From Brachybacterium sacelli (GTDB lineage Bacteria > Actinomycetota > Actinomycetes > Actinomycetales > Dermabacteraceae): 64,000 nucleotides of DNA. Below, in pieces: positions 17,777 through 26,458 of this stretch; within the stretch, counting starts at the first letter, position 1; each line of letters starts with the position of its first letter. Location of the stretch: NCBI RefSeq assembly GCF_017876545.1, contig NZ_JAGIOD010000002.1, positions 930,001-994,000 on the forward strand. Reading direction: 5' to 3'. A program made the translations under genes and the position numbers. The notes under the pieces are model-generated. The model saw only the letters and a program-made list of their open reading frames with translations. It was not told the origin of the DNA and did no database searches.

Positions 17777-20700
17777 GTGAGCAGCGCCGGATTCGTCCAC
17801 CTCCACACTCACTCGGAGTACTCGGACTTCGATGGCCTCTCCTCCGTGAAGCGACTCGTGACCACCGCCGCAGACGATGACCAGCCTGCGATCGCCATCA
17901 CCGACCACGGCCGCCTCGCCTCCCTGGCTGTCCTCCGATCCGCCTGCCAGGACGTCGGCAACGTCAAACCGATCCCCGGCATCGAGGCATACATCGTCGT
18001 CTCCGGAACCCGGCACGACCCCGGCACGATCCAGGTTGCCGCCGACTCCGACGACTTCGACGCTGAGGGCTCCTCCTCCAACGGCACCCAGGCCCGCACC
18101 AAGACCAAGAAGTACGAGCACCTCACCGTGCTGGCCACCACCCGCCGTGGCCTGCTGAACCTCATCGAGATGTCCAACGTCTCGCAGGAGACCAAGAGCG
18201 GGACGCACCCATTGATCGACTACGACCTCCTCGCCCAGTACGCCGAGGGGCTCGTGGTGCTCACCGGTTGCGTCGGCGGCCCCGTCGCCGGGCCCCTCTC
18301 ACGCATCACGGGGGACGAGCCCGATTCCGACGCCGCGGAGCTCGCTCGCGCCCAGCAGAACCTCGACAGGCTCATCGCCGCTGTCGGCCACGACAACGTC
18401 TACGTCGAACTCGCCGACCATGGACAGCGGGCTCAGTCAGGCGCTCTGCCCAAGCTCTACGACATCGCCCGCGCCTACGACCTTCCCGTCGTGGTCGCCA
18501 ACGACTCGCACTACGTCGACGAGCACGAGCAGCAGGTTCACGAGGCGCACATGGCGCTCGGGCAGAAGCGCACCGTCAGTAGCGATAAGCGCTATCGCTT
18601 CAATGGCCACGGGCATCACTTCCGCACCGAGGCCGAGATCCGCGCCGTCCACGCCGAAGACGAGACCTGGCAGCGGGGCTGCGACGAGACCGTGCGCATC
18701 GCAGACCGCGTCGAGGAGGACATCTTCCCCGACGCCCGTCTGCGCGTGCCGCGGTTCCCGATCCCCACACGGTTCATCAATCGCCTCGAGGACGGCACCG
18801 CCAAGCGCTACGCCGTGCCGTCCACCGCCGCCGAAGGCACCGACCCCGTGACGTTCTCCTACTTCATGCACAGCGTCCACTCCGGCGCCGTCGCCCGCTG
18901 GGGAGATGACCTGCCCACCGAGGTCTCCTCGCGCATCAAGTTCGAGCTGTCGGTCATCTGCCGCCTTGGCGTCATGGACTACTTCCTGCTGGTCGCCGAC
19001 CTCATCGCCTGGGCTCGCTCCGACTGGGCCGCCCAGGACTGGGTCGCCCGCCACGACACCGGCCACGCCCCGGACGAGGACGAGCGCGCACGCAAGCAGC
19101 CCATCAACGTCGGCCCCGGCCGCGGCTCCGCGCCCGGATCGGCCATCTCATACTGCCTGCAGATCGTCGGTGTCGACGCGATCGACAACGGTCTGCTGTT
19201 CGAGCGATTCCTGGACCTGCTGCGCACCGAGATGCCCGACATCGACGTCGACTTCGAGGTCGAGCGCCGCGCCGAGGTTATCGAGTACCTCTCGGTCCGC
19301 TACGGCCACGACAACGTGTGCCGCCTGGGAATGCACGGCACCAACAAGACCAAGCGCGCCATCGACAGCGCCGGACGCTTCCTCGAGATCCCCGTCAGCA
19401 CCGTCACCGAGATCAAGAAGATGCTGCCCGAGGACTCCGACGATCTGCGGCTGCTGATGAGCGAAGTCGCCCCCGACACGTCGTCCCTGAGCTCGAAGGA
19501 CGCCGACTCGGCCCTCCACAAGCACTCCTCAGGGCAGGCCCTGCGCCGCCACCTCGATGAGGACGCCGACGAGATGGTCCGCTCGATGATGGAGTACGCC
19601 GCCACCCTCGAAGGGGTCGTCGTCAGCCCCGGCAAGCACGCCTGCGGCGTCGTCGTCTCCGACGAGAACCTCATGCCCCTGGTGCCGATGCGCCTGGATA
19701 AGGGGGAGTGGGTCACCGAGTGGGACGGTCCTGCCATCGCCGACTTCGGCCTGCTGAAGATGGACGTGCTCGGTCTGCGCAACCTCGACATCGCCAAGGC
19801 CGCGCAGACCAACGCCATCGCCGAGCACGGCGAGATCGACTTCGACCTCACGGACCTGCGACTGGACGGACCTCGCGCAGACGCCACCTGGGACCTCCTC
19901 GGGCGAGGAGACTCCACCGGCATCTTCCAGCTGGAATCCGGTGGCATGCGCGAACTGCTGACCACCGCGCACCCACACTCGCTGGATGACCTCTCCGCCC
20001 TCATCGCCGCCTACCGCCCCGGACCCATGAGCGCCGGGATGCACACCGAATGGGCCGAGCGCGCCGGAGGCCAGGCGCCTGTCTCCTACGGCTCCCTCAC
20101 GCGCGACCCCGCTGAGCAGGAGGTCATCTCCTCGGTGCTGGGGGAGTCTCAGGGCGTGATCCTGTTCCAGGAGCAGATGATGCGCCTGGGCAAGATCGTC
20201 GGGAAGTTCGACGCCGCCCAGGCGAACAACCTCCGCCGAGCGATCTCCAAGAAGAAGCAGGACCTGATCGACTCCCTCAAGGCCGACTTCATCGCCGGAG
20301 CGCAGACCGAGGGTGTCGGCGAGGACGGGAAGACCCCGATCCCCGCGTTCTCGGCCGAGACCGCGGAGCGTCTGTGGACCGCCTTCGAAGGCTCCGGCGC
20401 CTACGCCTTCAACAAGTCCCACACCACCGCGTACGGGGTGATCGCCTACCAGACCGCCTACCTCAAGGCGAACTGGCCGGCAGAGTTCGGAGCGGCCGTG
20501 CTGCGCTTCACCGAGTCCGGCAAGGAGAAGGCGCACCTGCGAGTGGCCACCATCCGATCCCTGCGCGCCGAGGGAATCGAGGTGATGGCCCCGGACATCA
20601 ACGCCTCCGACGAGTTCACGATCGCCCGGGACGGGAAGGTCTGGATTGGTCTCGGAGAGATCAAGGGCGTCGGTGCGATCGCCTCCGAGATCGTCGCCGA

Positions 20701-22114
20701 GCGCACCCGCAACGGCCCGTTTTCGTCCATGGCAGAGATCGCGACGCGCGTGGTCGTACCCGCCACGGAGGGTGGGAAGAAGAAGTCGGTCAGCAGCGCT
20801 CAGCTGGCCGCCCTCGCGCAGGCTGGGGCCTTCGACTCCCTCGGGCACGGCTTCCGTCTCGGCCACGTGATCGCCTCTCGCGCAGTGAGCAAGGACCCCC
20901 ACGTGCGGATCCCGCAGATGGAGTACTCCGTGCTGGAGAAGGCCGCACGGCAGCGTGCGGTGATCCTCGCCGTCACCGGGGACCACCCCACCAGGACCCT
21001 GTCCCGCCAGGTCGCCGCCCTGTACGAACGCCGGCCTGAGGACGACGCGGCGCCCAAGCCACCACGCGGCCTGCACAAACTGCCCAGCGAGGACGGCGCC
21101 CGCATTCACACCGGCGGGATCGTCTCGGCCTTCTCCGAGCGGATGACCCGTAAGGGCTCGTGGATGGTCACGCTGGAGCTGGAGAACTCCCACACCTCGA
21201 TCCAGTGCGTCGGGTTCGCCGACGTCCACGCCGATCTCAAGGAGGTGGGGATGCCCGAGGTCGGCGATCTCGTCGAGATCCGCGGCACGGTGCGGGTCCG
21301 AGAGGTCGAGCGGGAGGTCACCGACGAGGCGACCGGCGAGACGACCACGGAGTCGAGGACGGAGCGTTCGATCTACCTCTCGGGCCTCGAGTACATGGCG
21401 GTGGACGACCCGGACCGCGACGCCGAGGGGGATGCCGTACTGGCCGTGGGGCGGATGCTGTCCGACGGAGTCGCGGACCCCGAACCGGTCGCTACCCCAC
21501 CCCAGGACCCGCCGGCGACCCCCACCCGGGAGGACGTTGAGGCCAATGACGAGGAGGACTTTGCTCCAATGCAGTCCCCGGCGGACACCAGCGACGCTGA
21601 GACTCCGGCGAATCCGCGCTCGAGCGACGAGAGGACTGCGGACCCGAGCCAAGGTCCGGCGCCGATGGAGCGACCCAGTGGTCGACCCCGTGCGTCGGTA
21701 CCTCCCTCGGCGGAGCCTGCTGACGGGGGCGCAGAGATCCCGGTAGTTCAAGCCAGCCCGGAATGGTCTCGACTGCGTGAGGTCCTGAAGCTGGCGACCG
21801 ATGAGAATTTCGAACTGGCGCGGCCGCGCCGCAACGCCTCCACCGGAGCCGACGTCGGGTCGTTTCTGCGGGTTGAAGCCGAACGGGGCGCCGTGCTGGT
21901 GCCTGTGACGGTCCAGCGGCGGCTGTCGGATCTGGCCGCTGCTGGGCGGCTGCCGGCGATCGTGTCGACACCCAAACTGCGGTGCGTCGTGATCGATGCC
22001 CGCTCATGGCGCGAGCAGCTGCGAGTGATGACCGATGCGATCAACTCTGGCGCCATCGATCCGGTCGCGACCTCGGTCGACGCTGCTGATCCGCGAGTCC
22101 CTCGTACGTCGTGA
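17777..22114 (+). CDS. dnaE: DNA polymerase III alpha subunit (DnaE-type), element-encoded
   Basis: 1445 residues from GTG. The PHP domain opens with F-V-H-L-H-T-H-S-E-Y-S; the metal-binding histidines and aspartates look intact. Catalytic aspartates are in P-D-I-D-V-D-F (D488, D490) and K-M-D-V-L-G-L-R (D663). Y-R-P-G-P-M and A-F-N-K-S-H follow, then helix-hairpin-helix and an OB domain (about 1110-1200). After that comes an acidic, proline-rich linker and a folded end (about 1330-1445) absent from usual DnaE. A private replicative polymerase is unusual for a plasmid. It may be paired with the SSB just downstream. Confidence 0.93.
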   Translation: MSSAGFVHLHTHSEYSDFDGLSSVKRLVTTAADDDQPAIAITDHGRLASLAVLRSACQDVGNVKPIPGIEAYIVVSGTRHDPGTIQVAADSDDFDAEGSSSNGTQARTKTKKYEHLTVLATTRRGLLNLIEMSNVSQETKSGTHPLIDYDLLAQYAEGLVVLTGCVGGPVAGPLSRITGDEPDSDAAELARAQQNLDRLIAAVGHDNVYVELADHGQRAQSGALPKLYDIARAYDLPVVVANDSHYVDEHEQQVHEAHMALGQKRTVSSDKRYRFNGHGHHFRTEAEIRAVHAEDETWQRGCDETVRIADRVEEDIFPDARLRVPRFPIPTRFINRLEDGTAKRYAVPSTAAEGTDPVTFSYFMHSVHSGAVARWGDDLPTEVSSRIKFELSVICRLGVMDYFLLVADLIAWARSDWAAQDWVARHDTGHAPDEDERARKQPINVGPGRGSAPGSAISYCLQIVGVDAIDNGLLFERFLDLLRTEMPDIDVDFEVERRAEVIEYLSVRYGHDNVCRLGMHGTNKTKRAIDSAGRFLEIPVSTVTEIKKMLPEDSDDLRLLMSEVAPDTSSLSSKDADSALHKHSSGQALRRHLDEDADEMVRSMMEYAATLEGVVVSPGKHACGVVVSDENLMPLVPMRLDKGEWVTEWDGPAIADFGLLKMDVLGLRNLDIAKAAQTNAIAEHGEIDFDLTDLRLDGPRADATWDLLGRGDSTGIFQLESGGMRELLTTAHPHSLDDLSALIAAYRPGPMSAGMHTEWAERAGGQAPVSYGSLTRDPAEQEVISSVLGESQGVILFQEQMMRLGKIVGKFDAAQANNLRRAISKKKQDLIDSLKADFIAGAQTEGVGEDGKTPIPAFSAETAERLWTAFEGSGAYAFNKSHTTAYGVIAYQTAYLKANWPAEFGAAVLRFTESGKEKAHLRVATIRSLRAEGIEVMAPDINASDEFTIARDGKVWIGLGEIKGVGAIASEIVAERTRNGPFSSMAEIATRVVVPATEGGKKKSVSSAQLAALAQAGAFDSLGHGFRLGHVIASRAVSKDPHVRIPQMEYSVLEKAARQRAVILAVTGDHPTRTLSRQVAALYERRPEDDAAPKPPRGLHKLPSEDGARIHTGGIVSAFSERMTRKGSWMVTLELENSHTSIQCVGFADVHADLKEVGMPEVGDLVEIRGTVRVREVEREVTDEATGETTTESRTERSIYLSGLEYMAVDDPDRDAEGDAVLAVGRMLSDGVADPEPVATPPQDPPATPTREDVEANDEEDFAPMQSPADTSDAETPANPRSSDERTADPSQGPAPMERPSGRPRASVPPSAEPADGGAEIPVVQASPEWSRLREVLKLATDENFELARPRRNASTGADVGSFLRVEAERGAVLVPVTVQRRLSDLAAAGRLPAIVSTPKLRCVVIDARSWREQLRVMTDAINSGAIDPVATSVDAADPRVPRTS

Positions 22115-22150
22115 CCGGCGCCGGTCCCTTCTGTCCTGTGGGAGGGCGAC

Positions 22151-22160
22151 CCCGCCCACT
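22151..22160 (+). promoter_or_regulatory. Start-associated CCCGCCCACT element
   Basis: CCCGCCCACTACAGG, 93 bp before the ssb ATG, a longer leader than most copies. It follows the dnaE stop by 36 bp, so ssb may be separately expressed. Confidence 0.55.
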
Positions 22161-22253
22161 ACAGGGATATGCGGGAGAAGCCCGCCGCGGCCCCCGGGTC
22201 GCAGCCATGTGGCAGAGCACCAGCGATGTCACGGATACGAAAGAGGAGTTCAC

Positions 22254-22727
22254 ATGGCTCTCGACAACACCTTCACGGTCCGCGGTCAGCTCACGGCCGA
22301 ACCCGAGCTGAGGCACACCAAGACGAACATTCCCGTCGCCTCGTTCACCATCGCGCACAACGACCGAACCTTCGACAAGGAGAGCGGGGAGTGGGTCGAC
22401 GGTGATCCCACCTTCGTCCGCTGTTCGTACTGGCGCGAGGCCGGTGAGAACTTCGCGGAGTCCCACGAGAAGGGCGACCGCGTGATCGCCTTCGGCTCGC
22501 TCAAGCAGAACGACTTCACCGACAAGGACGGCAACGACCGATCGAATCTCGAACTTCGGGTCGAGGAGGCCGGTCCGTCCAACAAGTACGCGACCACCAC
22601 CACCACTCGTCGCAAGGGCAACGGCAACAAGTCCTCCGCCCCCAAGTCGAAGGCCAAGGCGAACGCCGGTGCCTCCAGCAAGGCCGAGTCGAGCTCCGAG
22701 GACGCCGACGACGACTTCGACTTCTGA
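22254..22727 (+). CDS. ssb: Single-stranded DNA-binding protein
   Basis: 157 residues from ATG after GAGGAG. The OB fold is clear: N-T-F-T-V-R-G-Q-L-T-A-E-P-E-L-R, P-V-A-S-F-T-I-A, F-V-R-C-S-Y-W-R-E-A-G-E-N and V-I-A-F-G-S-L. A basic, low-complexity linker (K/S/A-rich) leads to the acidic tip E-D-A-D-D-D-F-D-F. Most bacterial SSBs end D-D-x-P-F; the D-F-D-F ending is unusual and recurs in the protein at 12133-12633. Probably part of the element's replication set. Confidence 0.93.
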   Translation: MALDNTFTVRGQLTAEPELRHTKTNIPVASFTIAHNDRTFDKESGEWVDGDPTFVRCSYWREAGENFAESHEKGDRVIAFGSLKQNDFTDKDGNDRSNLELRVEEAGPSNKYATTTTTRRKGNGNKSSAPKSKAKANAGASSKAESSSEDADDDFDF

Positions 22728-22814
22728 TCCGGACTCGGAACCCTCGGCCGCCGGTGCACCTGAGTGATGCGCCGGCGGCCGTTCCGATCCGACACCACCG
22801 AGGAGGCGACGAAC

Positions 22815-23078
22815 GTGACTGGTCGTAGGCGGGGAGTCCGGCTCCATCGCACTCCGTGGGGGACCGCTGCCTGGTTCCTGGCGTCTCCTGCGAGCATCGC
22901 GGCCCTCATTCTCGTGGCGCTGGCCGTGCTCATCACCGCACTGGCGACCACCAAGCCTTGGGAGGCGCTGGTCGAAGAACGCACCGTGTACGTCCCGGTG
23001 CCAGTGATCGTGACCGTCGAACCCGACGAGAGCGACCATCCCGACGCGCCGACTCCCACAGTCCCGGAGACGCCATGA
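22815..23078 (+). CDS. Small single-pass membrane protein
   Basis: 87 residues from GTG with a GAGGAGG site; earlier in-frame ATG codons at 22764 and 22767 lack one. A basic N-terminus (R-R-R-G-V-R-L-H-R) precedes one hydrophobic helix (about residues 18-45, S-I-A-A-L-I-L-V-A-L-A-V-L) and a proline-rich acidic outer tail. Topology is N-in. Its stop overlaps the start of the HNH gene by four bases, which itself begins with membrane segments, so the two may form a membrane complex. Confidence 0.65.
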   Translation: MTGRRRGVRLHRTPWGTAAWFLASPASIAALILVALAVLITALATTKPWEALVEERTVYVPVPVIVTVEPDESDHPDAPTPTVPETP

Positions 23079-23533
23079 GTATCGAGCAGACACTGTCTCT
23101 ACTGGCCTTCCTCGCGGGGGCAGTACTGGAACACCCGTGGGCACTGATGCCCCTGGTTCTTGCCGTACTCGTGGGCATCGTGGTGACCTCGCCCGCTGGC
23201 GGTGCGTGCGAATCCCGGGATCCACGACGGGCATTCACGTCCGCGGAGCGCCAGGAAGCTTTCAGCCGGGCAGGCCTGCGATGCGAGCACAAACCCCTGC
23301 TGTGGTCGCGCTGCACGAACACCCCGACCCAGGGTGACCACATCTACCCGTGGGCGCGTGGAGGCCGTACCGCCATGAGCAACCAGCAGGCACTGTGCGC
23401 TTTCCACAACAGCCGCAAATCGGGGACCGTGCCCACGCGGATGTACATCTACCGGCTGCAGCTTCGGCGGCGGCGCTACTTCCCCGAGGAGGCATCCCCA
23501 CAGGTCGAATGGCGCTCAGGAGCCGCGCTGTAG
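23075..23533 (+). CDS. Membrane-anchored HNH endonuclease
   Basis: 152 residues. One or two hydrophobic segments (about residues 5-40) precede the HNH nuclease: C-E-H-K-P ... C-T-N-T-P-T-Q-G-D-H-I-Y-P-W-A-R-G-G-R, then S-N-Q-Q-A-L-C-A-F-H-N-S-R-K. The D-H-I-Y-P metal centre, cysteine pairs and terminal H-N are all present. Membrane anchoring of an HNH enzyme suggests action during DNA entry or exit rather than mobility. It is last in the ssb-proximal unit. Confidence 0.82.
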   Translation: MSIEQTLSLLAFLAGAVLEHPWALMPLVLAVLVGIVVTSPAGGACESRDPRRAFTSAERQEAFSRAGLRCEHKPLLWSRCTNTPTQGDHIYPWARGGRTAMSNQQALCAFHNSRKSGTVPTRMYIYRLQLRRRRYFPEEASPQVEWRSGAAL

Positions 23534-23570
23534 GCCCTGCCGGCCCACCCTGCTCTCCCGTGCCGGGCGG

Positions 23571-24554
23571 TTACTCGTCGTTGCCGTTGCTCTTGTTCGC
23601 GGGCGTCTTCTCGACGCTCTTAACGACGAACTTCCCGTTGTCGTCCCGGGTGATGGTGGCAGTCAGCGACCAGGGCCCGTTGTACGAGGGATCGTAGGGA
23701 TCCACCCAGGTGCCGCCGTAGGTGAGCGTGATCGGCCCGCCGACTTCGGTGCTGTAGGACTGCGAGAGGATCTCGATCTTCATCGCATAGTCACCGTCGC
23801 GCGACAGCGGGGGAGTGACACCCGTGGGCTCGAGCATCAGCTCGCCGAGCCGAGCCTTCCGATTCTTCTGGCTCTCGTCCGGATCGAAAGTGAGCACCTG
23901 AGTGATGACGCCGGTGCGAGTCTCGCTCATCAGGTCCCCACGCTTCTGCGCGGTGATCGGCGAGACGAGGTCAGCAGCCGGACCCGGCTCCTCTTCCTCG
24001 CCGAGCATGTGCGGGGACCAGTCGAACGAATGGACCTGGTAGTTGATCCCGTTGTCCGCCTCACTGCCACCTTCAGCCGGCTCGGCCGGGCGGGCGACGG
24101 TGATCGTGTACGCCTGTACCTGCTGCCCGTCGTAGGAGCCGGAGACGGTGAAGGCGTACCGCTCGTAGGTCTCATCGACGGAGTGATCGACCTGTTCGAT
24201 GGTCGGATCGGTGACCTCATCGAGTAGCGAGGCGTCGACGCCCTTCAGCGAGGCGAGGAACGTGGGGTCGGCGATGTTCTCGACCTTGCCCGGGTAGGCC
24301 TCCACGAAGGCGAGGGCGACCTGTTCCGGGTCGGTGAGATCCCCGGTCACTTCGGGGGCATCCGCAGCGTCGGTCGGGGTGGGATCCTCGGTGGAGGTCT
24401 GCTCGCCTCCGCCGTCGGAAGGCATCACCGCCACGCCAGTGCTCTCCTCCTCGGGGCTGTCGCCGCCGCGGCCGAAGGCGAACCACAGCGCTCCGGCCAG
24501 CACGGCGATGACGACAACGGCGATCAGGATCGCCCGCCGGATCGTCGTGGACAT
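23571..24554 (-). CDS. TcpC/VirB8-like transfer protein
   Basis: 327 residues; GTG at 24560 is an alternative start. A single N-terminal membrane helix (I-L-I-A-V-V-V-I-A-V-L-A-G-A-L-W-F-A-F) and an acidic stalk are followed by two repeats that look like NTF2-like folds: A-L-A-F-V-E-A-Y-P-G-K ... Y-A-F-T-V-S-G-S-Y and Y-A-M-K-I-E-I-L-S-Q ... W-S-L-T-A-T-I-T. This matches TcpC/TraH scaffold proteins of Gram-positive type IV secretion systems. It sits directly after the peptidoglycan hydrolase gene, the normal neighbourhood. Confidence 0.7.
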   Translation of the reverse strand: MSTTIRRAILIAVVVIAVLAGALWFAFGRGGDSPEEESTGVAVMPSDGGGEQTSTEDPTPTDAADAPEVTGDLTDPEQVALAFVEAYPGKVENIADPTFLASLKGVDASLLDEVTDPTIEQVDHSVDETYERYAFTVSGSYDGQQVQAYTITVARPAEPAEGGSEADNGINYQVHSFDWSPHMLGEEEEPGPAADLVSPITAQKRGDLMSETRTGVITQVLTFDPDESQKNRKARLGELMLEPTGVTPPLSRDGDYAMKIEILSQSYSTEVGGPITLTYGGTWVDPYDPSYNGPWSLTATITRDDNGKFVVKSVEKTPANKSNGNDE

Positions 24555-24560
24555 GTGCAC

Positions 24561-26408
24561 TCACCCCTTGTAGACGTCGATGTTCCGGTCGCGGTGAAGA
24601 CCGGATGGGAGGAACTCGATATGCCAGAACTCCTGGTCATGAATGTACATGCCGTGCTTCAGGCCCAGTGCTCGGATGCTTTTCCACCGCTCGAGCTCAG
24701 TCCCCGTCCCGGGGTAGGAGCAGGCTCCCTCCGGGGTCTGGGTGGAGCCGCAGTTGTTGCGCGAGTAGGAGGTCGAGAATCCGCCGATGTCGAAGGCCAT
24801 CCCGAACTCGTGGTTCGACCACCCCGGTCGTGCGGCCCCTCCGGGCGAGCTGGCGTAGAGCGCCTGCTGCTTGGCGTGTGACCGGAAGGAGGAGGTGATG
24901 GTGAGGTCGAGTCCCTCCTTCTCCGCCTCTGCCCAGAAGGAGACGAACGCGGGAGCGATCGTCGCGTTCATGACGATCGGTCGGACGTTGGCGTCCGTGA
25001 CCCCCTCGAGCGCGCACAGCCGGATCGCCTTGCCCTGCCCCTTGTAGTAGGCGGTGGTCGTGCCCTCGTCGGTGGTCCCAGCGGGGCAGGAGAGCGAGGC
25101 TGACGGCTTGATCAGCGCCGCGATGTTGACGCACCCCTCCTTCCCTTCGGGACACGGCTTGACCGAACCGGTGCCGGACCCTGGGGCGATGGAGGAACCG
25201 GAGCACCCCGCGGTGGTGGAGGATGCGACGGTGTCTGCGACGTCTGCCGGCGCGAGCGGTTCGGTCTCCGGGGCGGGGTCCTGCGTGTCCGTGGAGTCGA
25301 CGACTTCGTTGCTCTCGGTGCCGCCGGAGTCCGGAGTGGGGGAGCCGGCGTACTGCTCGTAGAACGCCTCGGCGTAGCTGATGCGCTTGTCGATGGCCAC
25401 GATGCCGGCGCGTTCGTACTTCTCCTCGAACGATCGGGTCGCCTCTTCGACCGTGGTCGTGCTCTTGAGGTGGGCCCCGGCAGCCTGCTCGTTGGTCTGC
25501 AGTTCGGTGATGATGTACCGCAGCTGGAACAGCACCATCGCATCGACGTCGTCCTCGGTCATAGATCCGGGGAGCTGGTCGATGTTTGGGGCGGCGATGT
25601 AGAAGCGTTCCCCGAGCTTGTCGATGACGGCATCGCGGACGCTGGCATGGCGGTCTGCAGTCCACTGCACCAGACCCCAACCCGAGCTGACATTGGGGAC
25701 GCCGGCGCCACCCTGTGCGATGAAGGGGTTGAACCCGCTCTCGCGCTCGATGTTGCCCATGACGCCGGCGGTCTGCTCTTCGGTGTACCCCGCGCCGCGG
25801 AGGTAGTTCCAGGCCTTCTCCTCGATGTCCGACCCGACCACTGCGTCGGGCCCGCTCGCTCCGGGCGCCGAGCTCTCGGTGCAGGTCTGAGAGAGGATCT
25901 CCGCCTGGCTGATGGGCGGAATGATCGCACCCAGCATGATGGCCGACAGGCTGGCGACGACCACCATCTGCAGCACCAGTGCGCCGATGCCCAGGGCGGC
26001 GACGGTCATCAGCACGTAGCGGAATGCCTTGGTCTGAGCCAGCCCGGTGACCGCCGATCCGGCCACCCCGGCTACCGGCGCCCCGATTCCGGTCGATACT
26101 ACTGCCGCTGTGGTCAGCGCGCCGGCGCCCGAGGCCGCGACGTCCTGGGCTCCCCCCATGAGGTCGCCGTGACGAGCCTTCTGGGCTCCGCGCAGTGCGC
26201 TGACGGCCATGTCCGAGCCGGTGGCCTTCTTGACCCCGGTCTCGGCGCCCTTCTTCGCGAGAGCCTTCCCGGCGCTCGCGGCGGATGCGGCCGGCCCTCC
26301 GTCGGCGCCGGATCCGAGATCTCCAGAGCCAGGGCTGTCCAGTGCGTCGCCCTCGGGCGTGCTCGAATCCCCGGTGTCCTCACCGGGGGACTGGTGCTCA
26401 TCGGCCAT
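24561..26408 (-). CDS. Conjugation-associated peptidoglycan hydrolase (phage lysozyme-like plus VanY domain)
   Basis: 615 residues. An Ala/Gly-rich cytosolic region leads to hydrophobic helices (about residues 118-165). The first extracellular domain (about 190-320) has A-W-N-Y-L-R-G-A-G-Y and V-M-G-N-I-E-R-E-S-G-F-N-P, typical of tail-type lysozymes, with E-R-E-S holding the catalytic glutamate. The C-terminus (about 500-610) is a VanY-type D-Ala-D-Ala carboxypeptidase: S-S-F-R-S-H-A-K-Q-Q-A-L-Y, H-E-F-G-M-A-F-D and W-H-I-E-F. Two wall-cutting domains fit opening of the cell wall for the transfer channel (VirB1 role). Confidence 0.88.
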   Translation of the reverse strand: MADEHQSPGEDTGDSSTPEGDALDSPGSGDLGSGADGGPAASAASAGKALAKKGAETGVKKATGSDMAVSALRGAQKARHGDLMGGAQDVAASGAGALTTAAVVSTGIGAPVAGVAGSAVTGLAQTKAFRYVLMTVAALGIGALVLQMVVVASLSAIMLGAIIPPISQAEILSQTCTESSAPGASGPDAVVGSDIEEKAWNYLRGAGYTEEQTAGVMGNIERESGFNPFIAQGGAGVPNVSSGWGLVQWTADRHASVRDAVIDKLGERFYIAAPNIDQLPGSMTEDDVDAMVLFQLRYIITELQTNEQAAGAHLKSTTTVEEATRSFEEKYERAGIVAIDKRISYAEAFYEQYAGSPTPDSGGTESNEVVDSTDTQDPAPETEPLAPADVADTVASSTTAGCSGSSIAPGSGTGSVKPCPEGKEGCVNIAALIKPSASLSCPAGTTDEGTTTAYYKGQGKAIRLCALEGVTDANVRPIVMNATIAPAFVSFWAEAEKEGLDLTITSSFRSHAKQQALYASSPGGAARPGWSNHEFGMAFDIGGFSTSYSRNNCGSTQTPEGACSYPGTGTELERWKSIRALGLKHGMYIHDQEFWHIEFLPSGLHRDRNIDVYKG

Positions 26409-26430
26409 GCGTGACCTCCTCGCTCACCCC

Positions 26431-26440
26431 AGTGGGCGGG
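26431..26440 (-). promoter_or_regulatory. Start-associated CCCGCCCACT element
   Basis: CCCGCCCACTGGGGTGAGC, 22 bp before the hydrolase ATG. Confidence 0.6.
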
Positions 26441-26458
26441 GAGGACCAGAACCTGAGA

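Noticed and set aside
19529-21751. Open frame opposite dnaE
   Set aside because: Antisense shadow; dnaE motifs are intact on the other strand.
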